Source: an uncultured Alistipes sp.
Lineage (GTDB): Bacteria; Bacteroidota; Bacteroidia; Bacteroidales; Rikenellaceae
Direction of reading: 5' to 3'
Length of the DNA: 11,846 nt
Assembly (NCBI GenBank): GCA_900770585.1
Contig: CAAGKW010000216.1
Span: forward strand, 1-11,846
Positions 1 to 7,062 of this stretch are shown piece after piece (positions within the stretch are counted from its first letter, which is position 1; each line of letters starts with the position of its first letter). The position numbers and the translations under genes were made by a program. The notes below the pieces were generated by a model that saw only the letters and a list, made by a program, of their open reading frames with translations, had not been told where the DNA came from and did not search any database.

Positions 1-47
1 ATCATTGGCGGGTCGGCTTTCAGCCGAGCCCCCCACCCGCCAATGAT
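1..47 (-). repeat. Long hairpin with one-sided G6 bulge (structured intergenic element)
   Basis: A perfect 13-bp inverted repeat (1-13 with 35-47) encloses a second small hairpin (14-18 with 22-26, loop 19-21). On the minus strand the order is outer arm, a run of six G followed by CT (unpaired), inner hairpin, outer arm. The outer stem may continue beyond the window start. It lies 117 nt downstream of the receptor gene terminator and has no T-tract, so it is probably not itself a terminator. Its architecture matches the element at 11477-11532, although the stem sequences are unrelated. Its function is unknown. Confidence 0.75.
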
Positions 48-53
48 GAGCCC

Positions 54-166
54 CGCCCATATGGCACAATACAACCTCGCTACGTCAATGGCACAAGGTT
101 GCGGGTTTTGCAAAATGCCCACTATTTGCAAAACCGAAAACAGTAAAATACGCCCATATGGCGCAA
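54..166. repeat. Spacer with 16-bp direct repeat and 11-bp inverted repeat
   Basis: CGCCCATATGGCACAA at 54-69 recurs at 151-166 with one change (CGCCCATATGGCGCAA). Between the copies lies an inverted repeat, GGTTTTGCAAA (104-114) with TTTGCAAAACC (125-135), around a 10-nt loop. A weaker 6-bp pair (72-77 with 96-101) is also present. No convincing gene lies here. It could be a decayed repeat element or an untranslated RNA; the sequence does not decide. Confidence 0.5.
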
Positions 167-195
167 AAAAAGGTCGCTCCCCGAAGGAAGCGACC
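165..195 (-). terminator. Rho-independent terminator of the TonB-dependent receptor gene
   Basis: On the minus strand a 7-bp GC-rich stem (189-195 with 172-178, GGTCGCT/AGCGACC) with a 10-nt loop is followed at once by seven T (171-165). It lies about 50 nt after the receptor stop codon. This is a textbook intrinsic terminator. Confidence 0.9.
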
Positions 196-243
196 CCAAA
201 ATGTTATCTAATGTCGTTCGAGTCTTAACAGACTCTTGCTCGA

Positions 244-3200
244 TTAGTTGAAGGTGTAGCGGAAGCTCAGCATAGCCGACCAAGTCGAAGCGAAGCCTAC
301 GTACTTGTTCCAAGTAGGAGCGGTGAAGGTGTAAGCCTTGCCGTCCCACTTCAAGATGCTGCTGGTGCTCATCTGCTGAACATTGCCCCAACGACCGCAG
401 ATCAGGTTACCAACGTTGTTCACGTCAACACCTACGGTCAGCTTGTTCTGACGACCGGTGGTGTTCAGGATGATGTCGGTAGCGAACTTGAAGTTGAAGC
501 TGTTGTGCCAAGGCATTACAGCGCCGCCACGAGTCGAGTACTCGCCACGGTGGCTGCTCAGGTACTTGTCAGCTGCGATGAACTCGCCAAATGCCTTCTT
601 GTTGTCCTCCTTAGCGAAGGGCATCGAAGCCAGCTCCTTCTCGGTGGGGATATACATCAGGTTGTAAGCACCCTTATCGCCGGTTACGCACGAAGTCATA
701 GTGTACGAGTAGCGGTTGTACGAGTAACCACCTACGTAACCATAGTTGTAACCCTCGTAGAACAATGCCAAAGTGGTAGCAACGTTCTTGTTGAGAGCCT
801 TGTTGTAAGCGATGCTTGCGATTACGCGGTGAGGAGCAACGTACGACGAGAAGCCGAGCTCAGCGTTGTTCGAACCGTGAACGTTGTAGGTGTTGGTGTT
901 GTAAGCCGACGAAACCTGGTCGCCAATACCGTCGATAACGTTCTTCGAACCCGAGTGGGTGTAAGCAGCCATCAACGACAGACCGTTGCGGAACTCCTTC
1001 TCAGCCTTAACGGTGAACGAATAGTAGTGACCGTTCTTGCCAGCGTTGGTGATGTAGTAAGCGTTGTTCAGACCCTTCTCGGTTGCCCACAACTTACGTG
1101 CAGCGGGCTCGCCGGGCAGAGTTACGCCACCAGCTACTTCCTCCATACCGAGGTACTTACACATTACCGAGTTCATATCCATATTGTAGATACCCTCCAA
1201 CGAAACCTTGATGTCACCGGGGAGCTTCATATCCAAAGCCAAAGTCGACTTCCAAGCGCCCTGCATCTTCAAGTTCTTGTCCAGGATGGTAGCACCCGAG
1301 GGAGCAGCCAAATCGTCCGAAGCCTTGAATGCGCCACCGTAGAGGTCGGTCAGGATATCCTCAACATTCTGGTGGAAACCAGGAGTCTTCATACCCTCAG
1401 CGATCTTGTCGTGAGTAGCGATGTACTGAGCCTGCAAGCAGTTGCTGTTACCAGCTACCGATACGATCCAAACGAAGGGGATACGGCCGGTGAAGATACC
1501 GGTACCACCACGCAGAACGTACTTACGATCGCCAGCGATGTCCCAGTTGAAACCTACACGGGGAGCAACGTTCAAACGTGCCTTAGGCATATCTGCGGTG
1601 CGGTAGCCACCCTTGTCCTTGTACATCTCCTCGAACTTCTTGTTGTTGTTACCCTCGATGCTGGGGTAGGTAGGCAGCTCGAAACGGATACCTGCGCTCA
1701 GCTTGAAACGGTTGCTGAACGAGATCTCGTCCTGAACGTAAGCCGAGTACTGAATGTACTGGAATGCGGGGAATACCTGCTTCAGGTCGTCGCGGTTCGA
1801 GTGGGTGATAGCGAATGCCAGAGGATTAACGCTCTTGTCGCCATTAGCAGCAGCCTTGAAATCCTCCCACGAATCGTAAACGTAGTAACCCAGACCACCC
1901 TGCATAAAGCCGTTCTTGGTGTTGTTGTGCTCGAACTGCAAACCAGCGATGATGTTGTGCTTACCAGTGGTGTAAGCGATCTCGTCGGTGATTACAGTAG
2001 TTGCAACGTCACGCAAGTTACCATAGGTGAAGGGGTCGGGACCGAACGAAGTCAGAAGAGCCTTGGTACCGTCCTCGAGGTTCTGCAAAATATCAACGGT
2101 GGGGAAGTTGTCACCTACGAAGCTACGGGGCTCGTACTGCTTCGAGTAGGTACCACGCAGAGTGTTGGTCAGACGACCGTCCAAGAAACGCGAGTTCAAC
2201 TCAGCAGCGAACGAAGTAAAGTTCTGCTCCTGGAAGTAACGCGAGCTCTCGAAGTAGATAGCGTACTGCGAAGTACGACCGTAGTTGTTACGGTTGTAGG
2301 GGTTGGGGTTCAGCGGGTTAACCGACGACGAAGGATTCGACGAATACTTGTTGCGGGTAGTGCTGAAACGAACGTTTGCGCTGTGGTTCTTGTTGATGTT
2401 CCAGTCCAAGCGAGCAACCAACTTCCAGTCGGGAGTGCTCAGCGAGTAACCCTGGTAGCGACCCGGATCGTAACCGAACTTCTCCATCAAGAACTTCTTC
2501 ATATCCTCCATCTGAGCTACGGTAGGACGGTTGTAGGTAGTACCGTTACCCCAAGCGGTGTTCTCATCGGGGCGAGCCTGACGAGTCGAACCGGGAGTTT
2601 CGTCCATATCGTACTCGAAGTTAGCGAAGAAGAACAACTTGTCCTTAACAATGGGACCACCAACGCTAACACCGGTAGTGTTGTTGATCTGCTTGCTCTT
2701 GTTCAGGCGCAAGTACATACCGGTCTCATCGGTAACACCGTAGTGAGCACCCTTCAAAGCCTCGTCCTGATAGTAGTCGTAAACGGTAGCCTTGAACTCG
2801 TTGGTACCACTCTTGGTAACAGCGTTGATAGCACCACCGGTAAAGCCGCTCTGACGAACGTCAAACGGAGTGATCGAGATCGAGATCTGCTCCAATGCGT
2901 CGAGCGAGATGGGGGTACCACCTGCGGGCAGGTTACCACCGATACCGAATGCGTTGTTGAATGCTGCACCATCGACGGTTACATACGACTGACGGTAGTT
3001 ACCACCACCGATAGCCAGACCGTTCGAAGTCGAGTTAGCCTGCGGAGTGAGCTTCATAATGTCGTTCATACTGCGGCTAACGCTGGGGGTAACAGCCATA
3101 CGCTTGCTCGAAACGCTGGTCATCGAACCCGAACGCTGGCTGTTCATCGACGAGTTAGCGCCGTCAACAGCTACAACAACTGCGTCCATACCGATCGACT

Positions 3201-3525
3201 CCTCTTTCAGAGTAGCGTCGAGTACCAGGTTATCAGCCAGTGCAGCCTGCAAACCCTGCTGCTCTACGGTCTGATAGCCCAACATCTGGAACTGCACGGT
3301 GTAAGGACCACCTGCACGTACGTTGAGCAGACGATAGTTACCGTCAACATCAACAACGGCACCATACTGCGTTCCCGACGGAGTGTGGATAGCGACTACG
3401 GTAGCACCTACCAGAGCCTCACCCTTTACGTCGGTCACCTTACCACTGATGTTCGAAGTCGTAACCTGTGCCGACAGCGACAGGGTTGCGAAAATCGACA
3501 GAATCAAAAAGGCGAATTTCTTCAT
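244..3525 (-). CDS. TonB-dependent outer-membrane receptor, Oar-like, with carboxypeptidase-regulatory domain
   Basis: A 1093-residue outer-membrane receptor expected to import a ligand using TonB energy. The ATG at 3525 gives a typical signal peptide (about residues 1-19, MKKFAFLILSIFATLSLSA, then Q). Residues about 22-108 form a carboxypeptidase-regulatory-like beta domain (ISGKVTD, GATVVA, DVDGNYRL, YTVQFQMLGY). A plug region follows to about 240, including YVTVDGAAFNNAFG and GFTGGAINAVTKSGTNEF, the latter characteristic of Oar/OmpA-like TonB receptors. The rest is a large barrel rich in aromatic and Asn residues, ending FRYTFN, with one residue after the usual terminal Phe. No SusD-like partner is adjacent in the window, so a glycan role is not supported and the substrate is unknown. 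It appears monocistronic, with its own promoter, long leader and terminator. Codon use is strongly biased, which fits high expression. Confidence 0.93.
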   Translation of the reverse strand: MKKFAFLILSIFATLSLSAQVTTSNISGKVTDVKGEALVGATVVAIHTPSGTQYGAVVDVDGNYRLLNVRAGGPYTVQFQMLGYQTVEQQGLQAALADNLVLDATLKEESIGMDAVVVAVDGANSSMNSQRSGSMTSVSSKRMAVTPSVSRSMNDIMKLTPQANSTSNGLAIGGGNYRQSYVTVDGAAFNNAFGIGGNLPAGGTPISLDALEQISISITPFDVRQSGFTGGAINAVTKSGTNEFKATVYDYYQDEALKGAHYGVTDETGMYLRLNKSKQINNTTGVSVGGPIVKDKLFFFANFEYDMDETPGSTRQARPDENTAWGNGTTYNRPTVAQMEDMKKFLMEKFGYDPGRYQGYSLSTPDWKLVARLDWNINKNHSANVRFSTTRNKYSSNPSSSVNPLNPNPYNRNNYGRTSQYAIYFESSRYFQEQNFTSFAAELNSRFLDGRLTNTLRGTYSKQYEPRSFVGDNFPTVDILQNLEDGTKALLTSFGPDPFTYGNLRDVATTVITDEIAYTTGKHNIIAGLQFEHNNTKNGFMQGGLGYYVYDSWEDFKAAANGDKSVNPLAFAITHSNRDDLKQVFPAFQYIQYSAYVQDEISFSNRFKLSAGIRFELPTYPSIEGNNNKKFEEMYKDKGGYRTADMPKARLNVAPRVGFNWDIAGDRKYVLRGGTGIFTGRIPFVWIVSVAGNSNCLQAQYIATHDKIAEGMKTPGFHQNVEDILTDLYGGAFKASDDLAAPSGATILDKNLKMQGAWKSTLALDMKLPGDIKVSLEGIYNMDMNSVMCKYLGMEEVAGGVTLPGEPAARKLWATEKGLNNAYYITNAGKNGHYYSFTVKAEKEFRNGLSLMAAYTHSGSKNVIDGIGDQVSSAYNTNTYNVHGSNNAELGFSSYVAPHRVIASIAYNKALNKNVATTLALFYEGYNYGYVGGYSYNRYSYTMTSCVTGDKGAYNLMYIPTEKELASMPFAKEDNKKAFGEFIAADKYLSSHRGEYSTRGGAVMPWHNSFNFKFATDIILNTTGRQNKLTVGVDVNNVGNLICGRWGNVQQMSTSSILKWDGKAYTFTAPTWNKYVGFASTWSAMLSFRYTFN

Positions 3526-3650
3526 AAAAAAATGGTTTAGTTAATAAAAAAATTGTTTGGTTTATTTTGAGTTTTAATCTCTTCGTTCCGTCACAGTTTA
3601 GTTCAGCAAAAAGTCCGTCTTCAACCTAAATTCCTAATAGTAATACAATA

Positions 3651-3692
3651 AAAAACAATGAGTGGACAAGCTTTTTGGGGCGGTTCCACTCA
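3651..3692 (-). terminator. Terminator-like hairpin inside the receptor leader (possible attenuator or sRNA end)
   Basis: On the minus strand TGAGTGGA (3692-3685) pairs perfectly with TCCACTCA (3666-3659) across an 18-nt loop. The stem is followed by TTG and six T (3655-3650). It sits about 125 nt upstream of the receptor start and about 150 nt downstream of the predicted transcription start. Read-through would therefore be needed for receptor expression from that promoter. The stem is modest, so termination may be partial. Confidence 0.5.
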
Positions 3693-3695
3693 CGG

Positions 3696-3794
3696 TTAGT
3701 ATTGTTGTATATAATTGGTACTCATACGTACATTCAACCCGTTACGCATATCGACGTAAAATCGCATCGAAAATATGTTGCTACTATTAATCAT
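3696..3794 (-). CDS. Possible 32-residue leader peptide in the receptor 5' region
   Basis: An ATG at 3794 opens 32 codons and ends with TAA at 3698-3696, three nt before the terminator-like hairpin. The product would be a short peptide rich in Asn (5 of 32) and Met (4 besides the start codon), starting MINSSNIFSMRF. Its position between promoter and hairpin is that of an attenuator leader peptide. There is no Shine-Dalgarno sequence, but this phylum usually lacks one. An ORF this short arises easily by chance in AT-rich DNA, and there is no run of one codon as in classical amino-acid attenuators. I do not recognise it from any family. Confidence 0.25.
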   Translation of the reverse strand: MINSSNIFSMRFYVDMRNGLNVRMSTNYIQQY

Positions 3795-3849
3795 AAACGA
3801 TTGCCGATAAAACTTATAAGTTGCGCCGAGTATCTCCTCTCTTGCGCCA

Positions 3850-3881
3850 CAAAAATACGGCAAATATTCGGAAGTCGCAAA
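3850..3881 (-). promoter_or_regulatory. Bacteroidota-type promoter of the TonB-dependent receptor gene
   Basis: On the minus strand TTTG (3881-3878), a 20-nt spacer and TATTTTTG (3857-3850) match the sigma-ABfr consensus, TTTG at about -33 and TAnnTTTG at about -7, exactly at the informative bases. Transcription would begin near 3843-3846, giving a leader of about 320 nt before the receptor ATG. I saw no equally good match nearer the gene. Confidence 0.65.
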
Positions 3882-3979
3882 AGATTAGCAATAAAAGGTC
3901 AACATTTTATCGACAAAAAACTTTTTAGGAGCCATTTTGCCGACCTTTTCATCTATCCGCTCCACTTTTTCAAACAGCA

Positions 3980-4013
3980 AACCCTCCAAAGCACTTCACC
4001 GCCTCGGAGGGTT
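3980..4013 (-). terminator. Probable terminator of the BACON/LRR lipoprotein gene
   Basis: On the minus strand AACCCTCC (4013-4006) pairs with GGAGGGTT (3987-3980) across an 18-nt loop, 23 nt after the lipoprotein stop codon. The following TGCTGTTTG is only weakly T-rich, so termination may be inefficient. It separates the six-gene run from the receptor transcript. Confidence 0.5.
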
Positions 4014-4036
4014 AGCCCATTCTATTTTAGTTCGTT

Positions 4037-5395
4037 TTACTCGATCGCTTCGATCTTATACTCCTTCCAGCCCTCAGCCTTTGCGTAGGCCTCGACCGAC
4101 TCGGCGGGGACCTTCACCACCAGATTCTCGTTCGCGCCACCGAGGAAGTTCCACCCCGTAGCTGGCGGAGTCACAGCACGACAAATCACCGTCGTGAGCG
4201 CGGGGCACTCAGCAAACACCTCAGCCTCGATCTTGGTCACCTTTGCTCCGATCTCAACCTCAGCAAGCGAGGTGCAGTTACCGAACAGGTTATCCATCAC
4301 CACCGTAAGTTTCTCGGGCAACTTGACCTTAGTCAGCGACTTACAGCCATAGAACGCGCCCATATCGATCATCGTTACCGTCGTCGGGAACTCGATCTCG
4401 CGCAACGATTCACAGTAGCGCAACGAGCTCACGCCGATGGTCGTCAGCCCCTCGGGCAGCGTCACCGAGATCAGTTCGCGGCACTCTTTGAGCACCTCCT
4501 GCTGAATCGCGACCACACCTTCGGGCACGACACACTCGGTCAGACCTGCGGGCGCAATTGCGATCAACTCCTTGTTGAACACCAGATAACGACCGTCGCC
4601 CTCGACGTACTTACCCTCCAAACGCGCCAGCGACGGACACATTGCGAACGGAGCCATACCGAACTTCTTGACGCTCTGCGGGATCTTCACCTCGGTGAGT
4701 TTCGGATTGCGCGCAAACGCCATAACATCAATCGATTCCAAACCCTCGTTCAGCTCGATCGAGGTCATATTCGGATTGCGCATAAAGGTATTGTAGCCCA
4801 CCTTTTTGACGCTCTGCGGGAGCTTCATCGACACCAGCGTTTCGCAATCGCTGAACGCAAACGACCCGATCTCGATCACGTCGCTGGTCAGCGTCATCAC
4901 GCCCCGATCATTCGAATATTTGTTCGAGACGATAGTCGGACCGTTGAACACGTTATATGGGTTGAGCGGCTTGATCGTCTTGCCGTCGGTTGTGGTGTAG
5001 TAGATCTTGCGATTCTCCAAACGCGCAGCCGAAACTGCCGCCTGATTCACCTTGACCGATTTGGTCAGCTCGGCCTTCTCGCTCTTCACGACAATGGTTG
5101 CCGTGCGCGCACTCTCCAAGTTGCTCGTCTGAACGGCAACCGCAACGGTATGCTCGCCCTCAGCACCCCATATCTTCTTGACCTTCACCCAATCCGACTC
5201 GCACTCAGCGGTCCACGGATGCGAGGCCTTCACCGTAAACGAATACTCGGCAGCCACATCGGTCGCCTTGATTGTCACGGGCGAGAGCTCCAAAAATTTT
5301 TTCACTTCGGGCACCACCTCCGGCTCGTCATCGCACGCCGTAGCGACACAAATCATCGCCAACGCCGCCACTAACATCGCAAAAAATCGTTTCAT
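4037..5395 (-). CDS. Surface lipoprotein with BACON domain and BspA-like leucine-rich repeats
   Basis: A 452-residue predicted lipoprotein. The N-terminus has a charged start, a hydrophobic core and a lipobox ending VATAC, making Cys21 the lipidated residue; DDE follows. Residues about 35-118 look like a BACON domain (FLELSPVTIKA, HPWTAECESDWVKV, a VKSEKAELTKSVKVNQ end), an Ig-like fold frequent in Bacteroidota surface proteins. From about residue 165 to 430 there are repeated LRR_5 units, for example IGSFAFSDCETLVSMKLPQSV, IEFPTTVTMIDMGAFYGCKSLTKVKLPE and VTKIEAEVFAECPALTTV. This BspA/TpLRR type is linked to protein binding and adhesion in related bacteria. The ligand is unknown. It starts 7 nt after the preceding gene's stop, yet its high GC and codon use differ sharply from that gene. 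Confidence 0.9.
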   Translation of the reverse strand: MKRFFAMLVAALAMICVATACDDEPEVVPEVKKFLELSPVTIKATDVAAEYSFTVKASHPWTAECESDWVKVKKIWGAEGEHTVAVAVQTSNLESARTATIVVKSEKAELTKSVKVNQAAVSAARLENRKIYYTTTDGKTIKPLNPYNVFNGPTIVSNKYSNDRGVMTLTSDVIEIGSFAFSDCETLVSMKLPQSVKKVGYNTFMRNPNMTSIELNEGLESIDVMAFARNPKLTEVKIPQSVKKFGMAPFAMCPSLARLEGKYVEGDGRYLVFNKELIAIAPAGLTECVVPEGVVAIQQEVLKECRELISVTLPEGLTTIGVSSLRYCESLREIEFPTTVTMIDMGAFYGCKSLTKVKLPEKLTVVMDNLFGNCTSLAEVEIGAKVTKIEAEVFAECPALTTVICRAVTPPATGWNFLGGANENLVVKVPAESVEAYAKAEGWKEYKIEAIE

Positions 5396-5402
5396 TCTGA
5401 GA

Positions 5403-6263
5403 TTAAGATATTTTAAATTTAATCAAATGAATCTTTTCTGAATTTTCATTATTAAGACCACACTCCGCAAACGCATCTTGATTCAGCATTTCAAAAAAGT
5501 CTTCAGCATTTTCTTCGCCAAAGAGTTTGGTTACATAATAACTCTTTACATTCTTATACGCCTCAAAACCCTCAAAAGAGCTTTCATCAGTTCTTGCATT
5601 TGTTTGACGAGATCTCTTTATCTGCTCGATAGCCTCATTGCGCCAATCTTCTTTCCAAATTTGGCCTACCGTTTCTATGATACGATATGTCAGAAATCCC
5701 GACTTAAACAACAAGGTGTTAAGATCTCGCAACTTCGTAGCCTCATCAATATTGGGACTCGACAAATGAATCATAGCAACTGTTATCTCATCATTATAAT
5801 TACGTAATTTCAGATAGAGATCATTCATTGCTATATAATTTTCATCATTGCCAAAAAATGCATTGAGATGGATATTCTCTAATGGAGCATTTAATTTTAT
5901 CAAATGTTCCTCAGATGGATACATCAAAAATTTGCAGGCTTGCAATTTATTTCGAATAGCCCATACAATCACCATATTTCGATAGAGATGACGAATCATA
6001 TCCATCAGCATATTTCGCTGCGTCACTAATGTTAATCGTTGGGTATTCTCCTCCGTATTTTGGGTATTTTCCTCAGTACGTTTCTGCGATCGATATGTCC
6101 ACAATGTCAAAACAGCAGCCCATATCGATACTCCTAATGCAAATACCGACAGAGCAATAGCCAAACCGTCCCACCCCAAAACATCAAAAGCGGTATTGCG
6201 AGCCGTTAAATCAGTATGCTTGCAAATTTCATCAAAAATAGGATTCGATATTTGCACAAACAT
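5403..6263 (-). CDS. Single-pass membrane protein of unknown function
   Basis: A 286-residue protein I do not recognise. One clear transmembrane helix spans about residues 33-56 (LAIALSVFALGVSIWAAVLTLW). It is followed by YRSQKR, so the positive-inside rule puts the large C-terminal part in the cytoplasm. Next comes a polar tandem heptad, TEENTQN TEENTQR (residues 63-76), suggesting a coiled-coil stalk, then a mostly alpha-helical domain rich in charged and aromatic residues. This layout resembles membrane-anchored proteins of the putative abortive-infection (PutAbiC) or DUF4760 type, but that is only a resemblance of layout. The gene is strikingly AT-rich (20 G+C in bases 5521-5580, against 39 of 60 at 4081-4140). 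It starts 8 nt after kdsA and probably came with it. Confidence 0.8.
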   Translation of the reverse strand: MFVQISNPIFDEICKHTDLTARNTAFDVLGWDGLAIALSVFALGVSIWAAVLTLWTYRSQKRTEENTQNTEENTQRLTLVTQRNMLMDMIRHLYRNMVIVWAIRNKLQACKFLMYPSEEHLIKLNAPLENIHLNAFFGNDENYIAMNDLYLKLRNYNDEITVAMIHLSSPNIDEATKLRDLNTLLFKSGFLTYRIIETVGQIWKEDWRNEAIEQIKRSRQTNARTDESSFEGFEAYKNVKSYYVTKLFGEENAEDFFEMLNQDAFAECGLNNENSEKIHLIKFKIS

Positions 6264-6271
6264 ATACTCAC

Positions 6272-7027
6272 TTATTTTATTAGCTCCTCAACAATACCTC
6301 CTAAATCATAGACGCTCAGCATTGTGTTAGCATCGCATAGTGCCTCACACGGAGTCGGATGCACTTCAAAGAAATAGCCATCTGCCCCAAAAGCCTTAGC
6401 TGCCAGAGCAATCGATTTGATCTGGCGACTACGTTCAGCATAACTATCGAAAATACTTGTAACGACCGAATGAGTACAATCCATCAAGACCGTATCGGTA
6501 TATTTATGCATTCGCTCCAAATTTCGGAAATCTACAACTACATTACCATAGCCGAACATATTTCCTCGTTCGGTGGCCCAAATATTTTTACAACCTCCCT
6601 CATTCAATTTCTCAATCGGGTAGATCATATCATCACCCGAAAGAAACTGAGCTTTCTTAACATTGACGATTTTCCCCGTACGTGCCGCAGCCAACAACAA
6701 ATCAGTTTGTCGGCATAAAAAAGCTGGAATCTGAATAATATCAACGACCTCAGCAACACGCTCTGCCTGCCACGCCTCGTGAATATCAGTTGTTACGGTA
6801 AAGCCATATTTTTGTTTGATATCTGCCAGCCACTGCATACCTTTTTCCAAACCAACGCCTCTAAACGACTGAATCTTTGTTCGATTTGCTTTATCAAACG
6901 ATGATTTGAAAATGATATCCAGATTGTATTCTGCCTTCAATCTCACAATTTCTTGTGCCACCTCATCAAGCACCTCATACGATTCCATCGCACACGGTCC
7001 CGCAATAATAATAGGCCTATTTTTCAT
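6272..7027 (-). CDS. kdsA: 3-deoxy-8-phosphooctulonate (KDO-8-P) synthase, divergent metal-type
   Basis: A 251-residue cytoplasmic enzyme of the KDO-8-P/DAHP synthase TIM-barrel family. It condenses phosphoenolpyruvate with arabinose-5-phosphate in lipopolysaccharide KDO synthesis. IIIAGPCAMES (6-16), FKSSFDKANRT (40-50) and QIPAFLCRQTDLL (99-111) are hallmarks; KANR rather than KPRT separates it from DAHP synthase. Cys12 occupies the position that is Cys in metal-dependent enzymes (Aquifex) and Asn in the E. coli type. The other metal ligands appear to be His186 (DCTH), Glu221 (FFEVHP) and Asp232 (CDAN). It is shorter than the E. coli enzyme (284 residues). The usual glycine-rich PGG...SGG.R loop after the TH motif is replaced by SVVTSIFDSYAERSRQ. 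Base composition is lower in GC than tsaE upstream, so it may be acquired or a second copy. Confidence 0.9.
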   Translation of the reverse strand: MKNRPIIIAGPCAMESYEVLDEVAQEIVRLKAEYNLDIIFKSSFDKANRTKIQSFRGVGLEKGMQWLADIKQKYGFTVTTDIHEAWQAERVAEVVDIIQIPAFLCRQTDLLLAAARTGKIVNVKKAQFLSGDDMIYPIEKLNEGGCKNIWATERGNMFGYGNVVVDFRNLERMHKYTDTVLMDCTHSVVTSIFDSYAERSRQIKSIALAAKAFGADGYFFEVHPTPCEALCDANTMLSVYDLGGIVEELIK

Positions 7028-7062
7028 AACTTCGTCAAAATGAATTATATATAATACTTTTT
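7028..7062 (-). promoter_or_regulatory. AT-rich spacer between tsaE and kdsA with 12-bp palindrome
   Basis: This is the widest gap in the six-gene run. It contains the perfect palindrome ATTATATATAAT (7044-7055). A minus-strand TCATTTTG (7043-7036) is one base off the TAnnTTTG -7 element, with no well-spaced -33 partner. A weak internal promoter or operator for kdsA is possible but not established. Confidence 0.25.

Larger units (their letters stand above)
3526..4036. other. 511-base gap between receptor and LRR lipoprotein genes
   Basis: This AT-rich non-coding stretch holds, in minus-strand order, a probable terminator for the lipoprotein gene (4013-3980), a promoter (3881-3850), a 32-codon small ORF (3794-3696) and a hairpin with T-tract (3692-3650). 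The last 125 nt before the receptor are A/T-rich leader in which I see no further signal. A plus-strand open frame across the gap (3675-4088) starts at TTG, runs into the lipoprotein gene and resembles nothing known; I do not call it. Confidence 0.7.

Noticed and set aside
43..228. Plus-strand open frame of 61 codons at the left edge
   Set aside because: It overlaps the hairpin, the repeats and the receptor terminator, and has no recognisable features.
505..3540. Plus-strand open frame of 1011 codons opposite the TonB receptor
   Set aside because: It is the mirror of a strongly codon-biased gene that avoids codons giving antisense stops. The product is a low-complexity Val/Leu/Thr/Arg-rich sequence with no domain, while the minus strand has clear family motifs.
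3675..4088. Plus-strand open frame of 137 codons in the intergenic gap
   Set aside because: It starts at TTG, crosses the terminators and promoter of the minus strand and runs into the lipoprotein gene. The composition is that of translated non-coding DNA.
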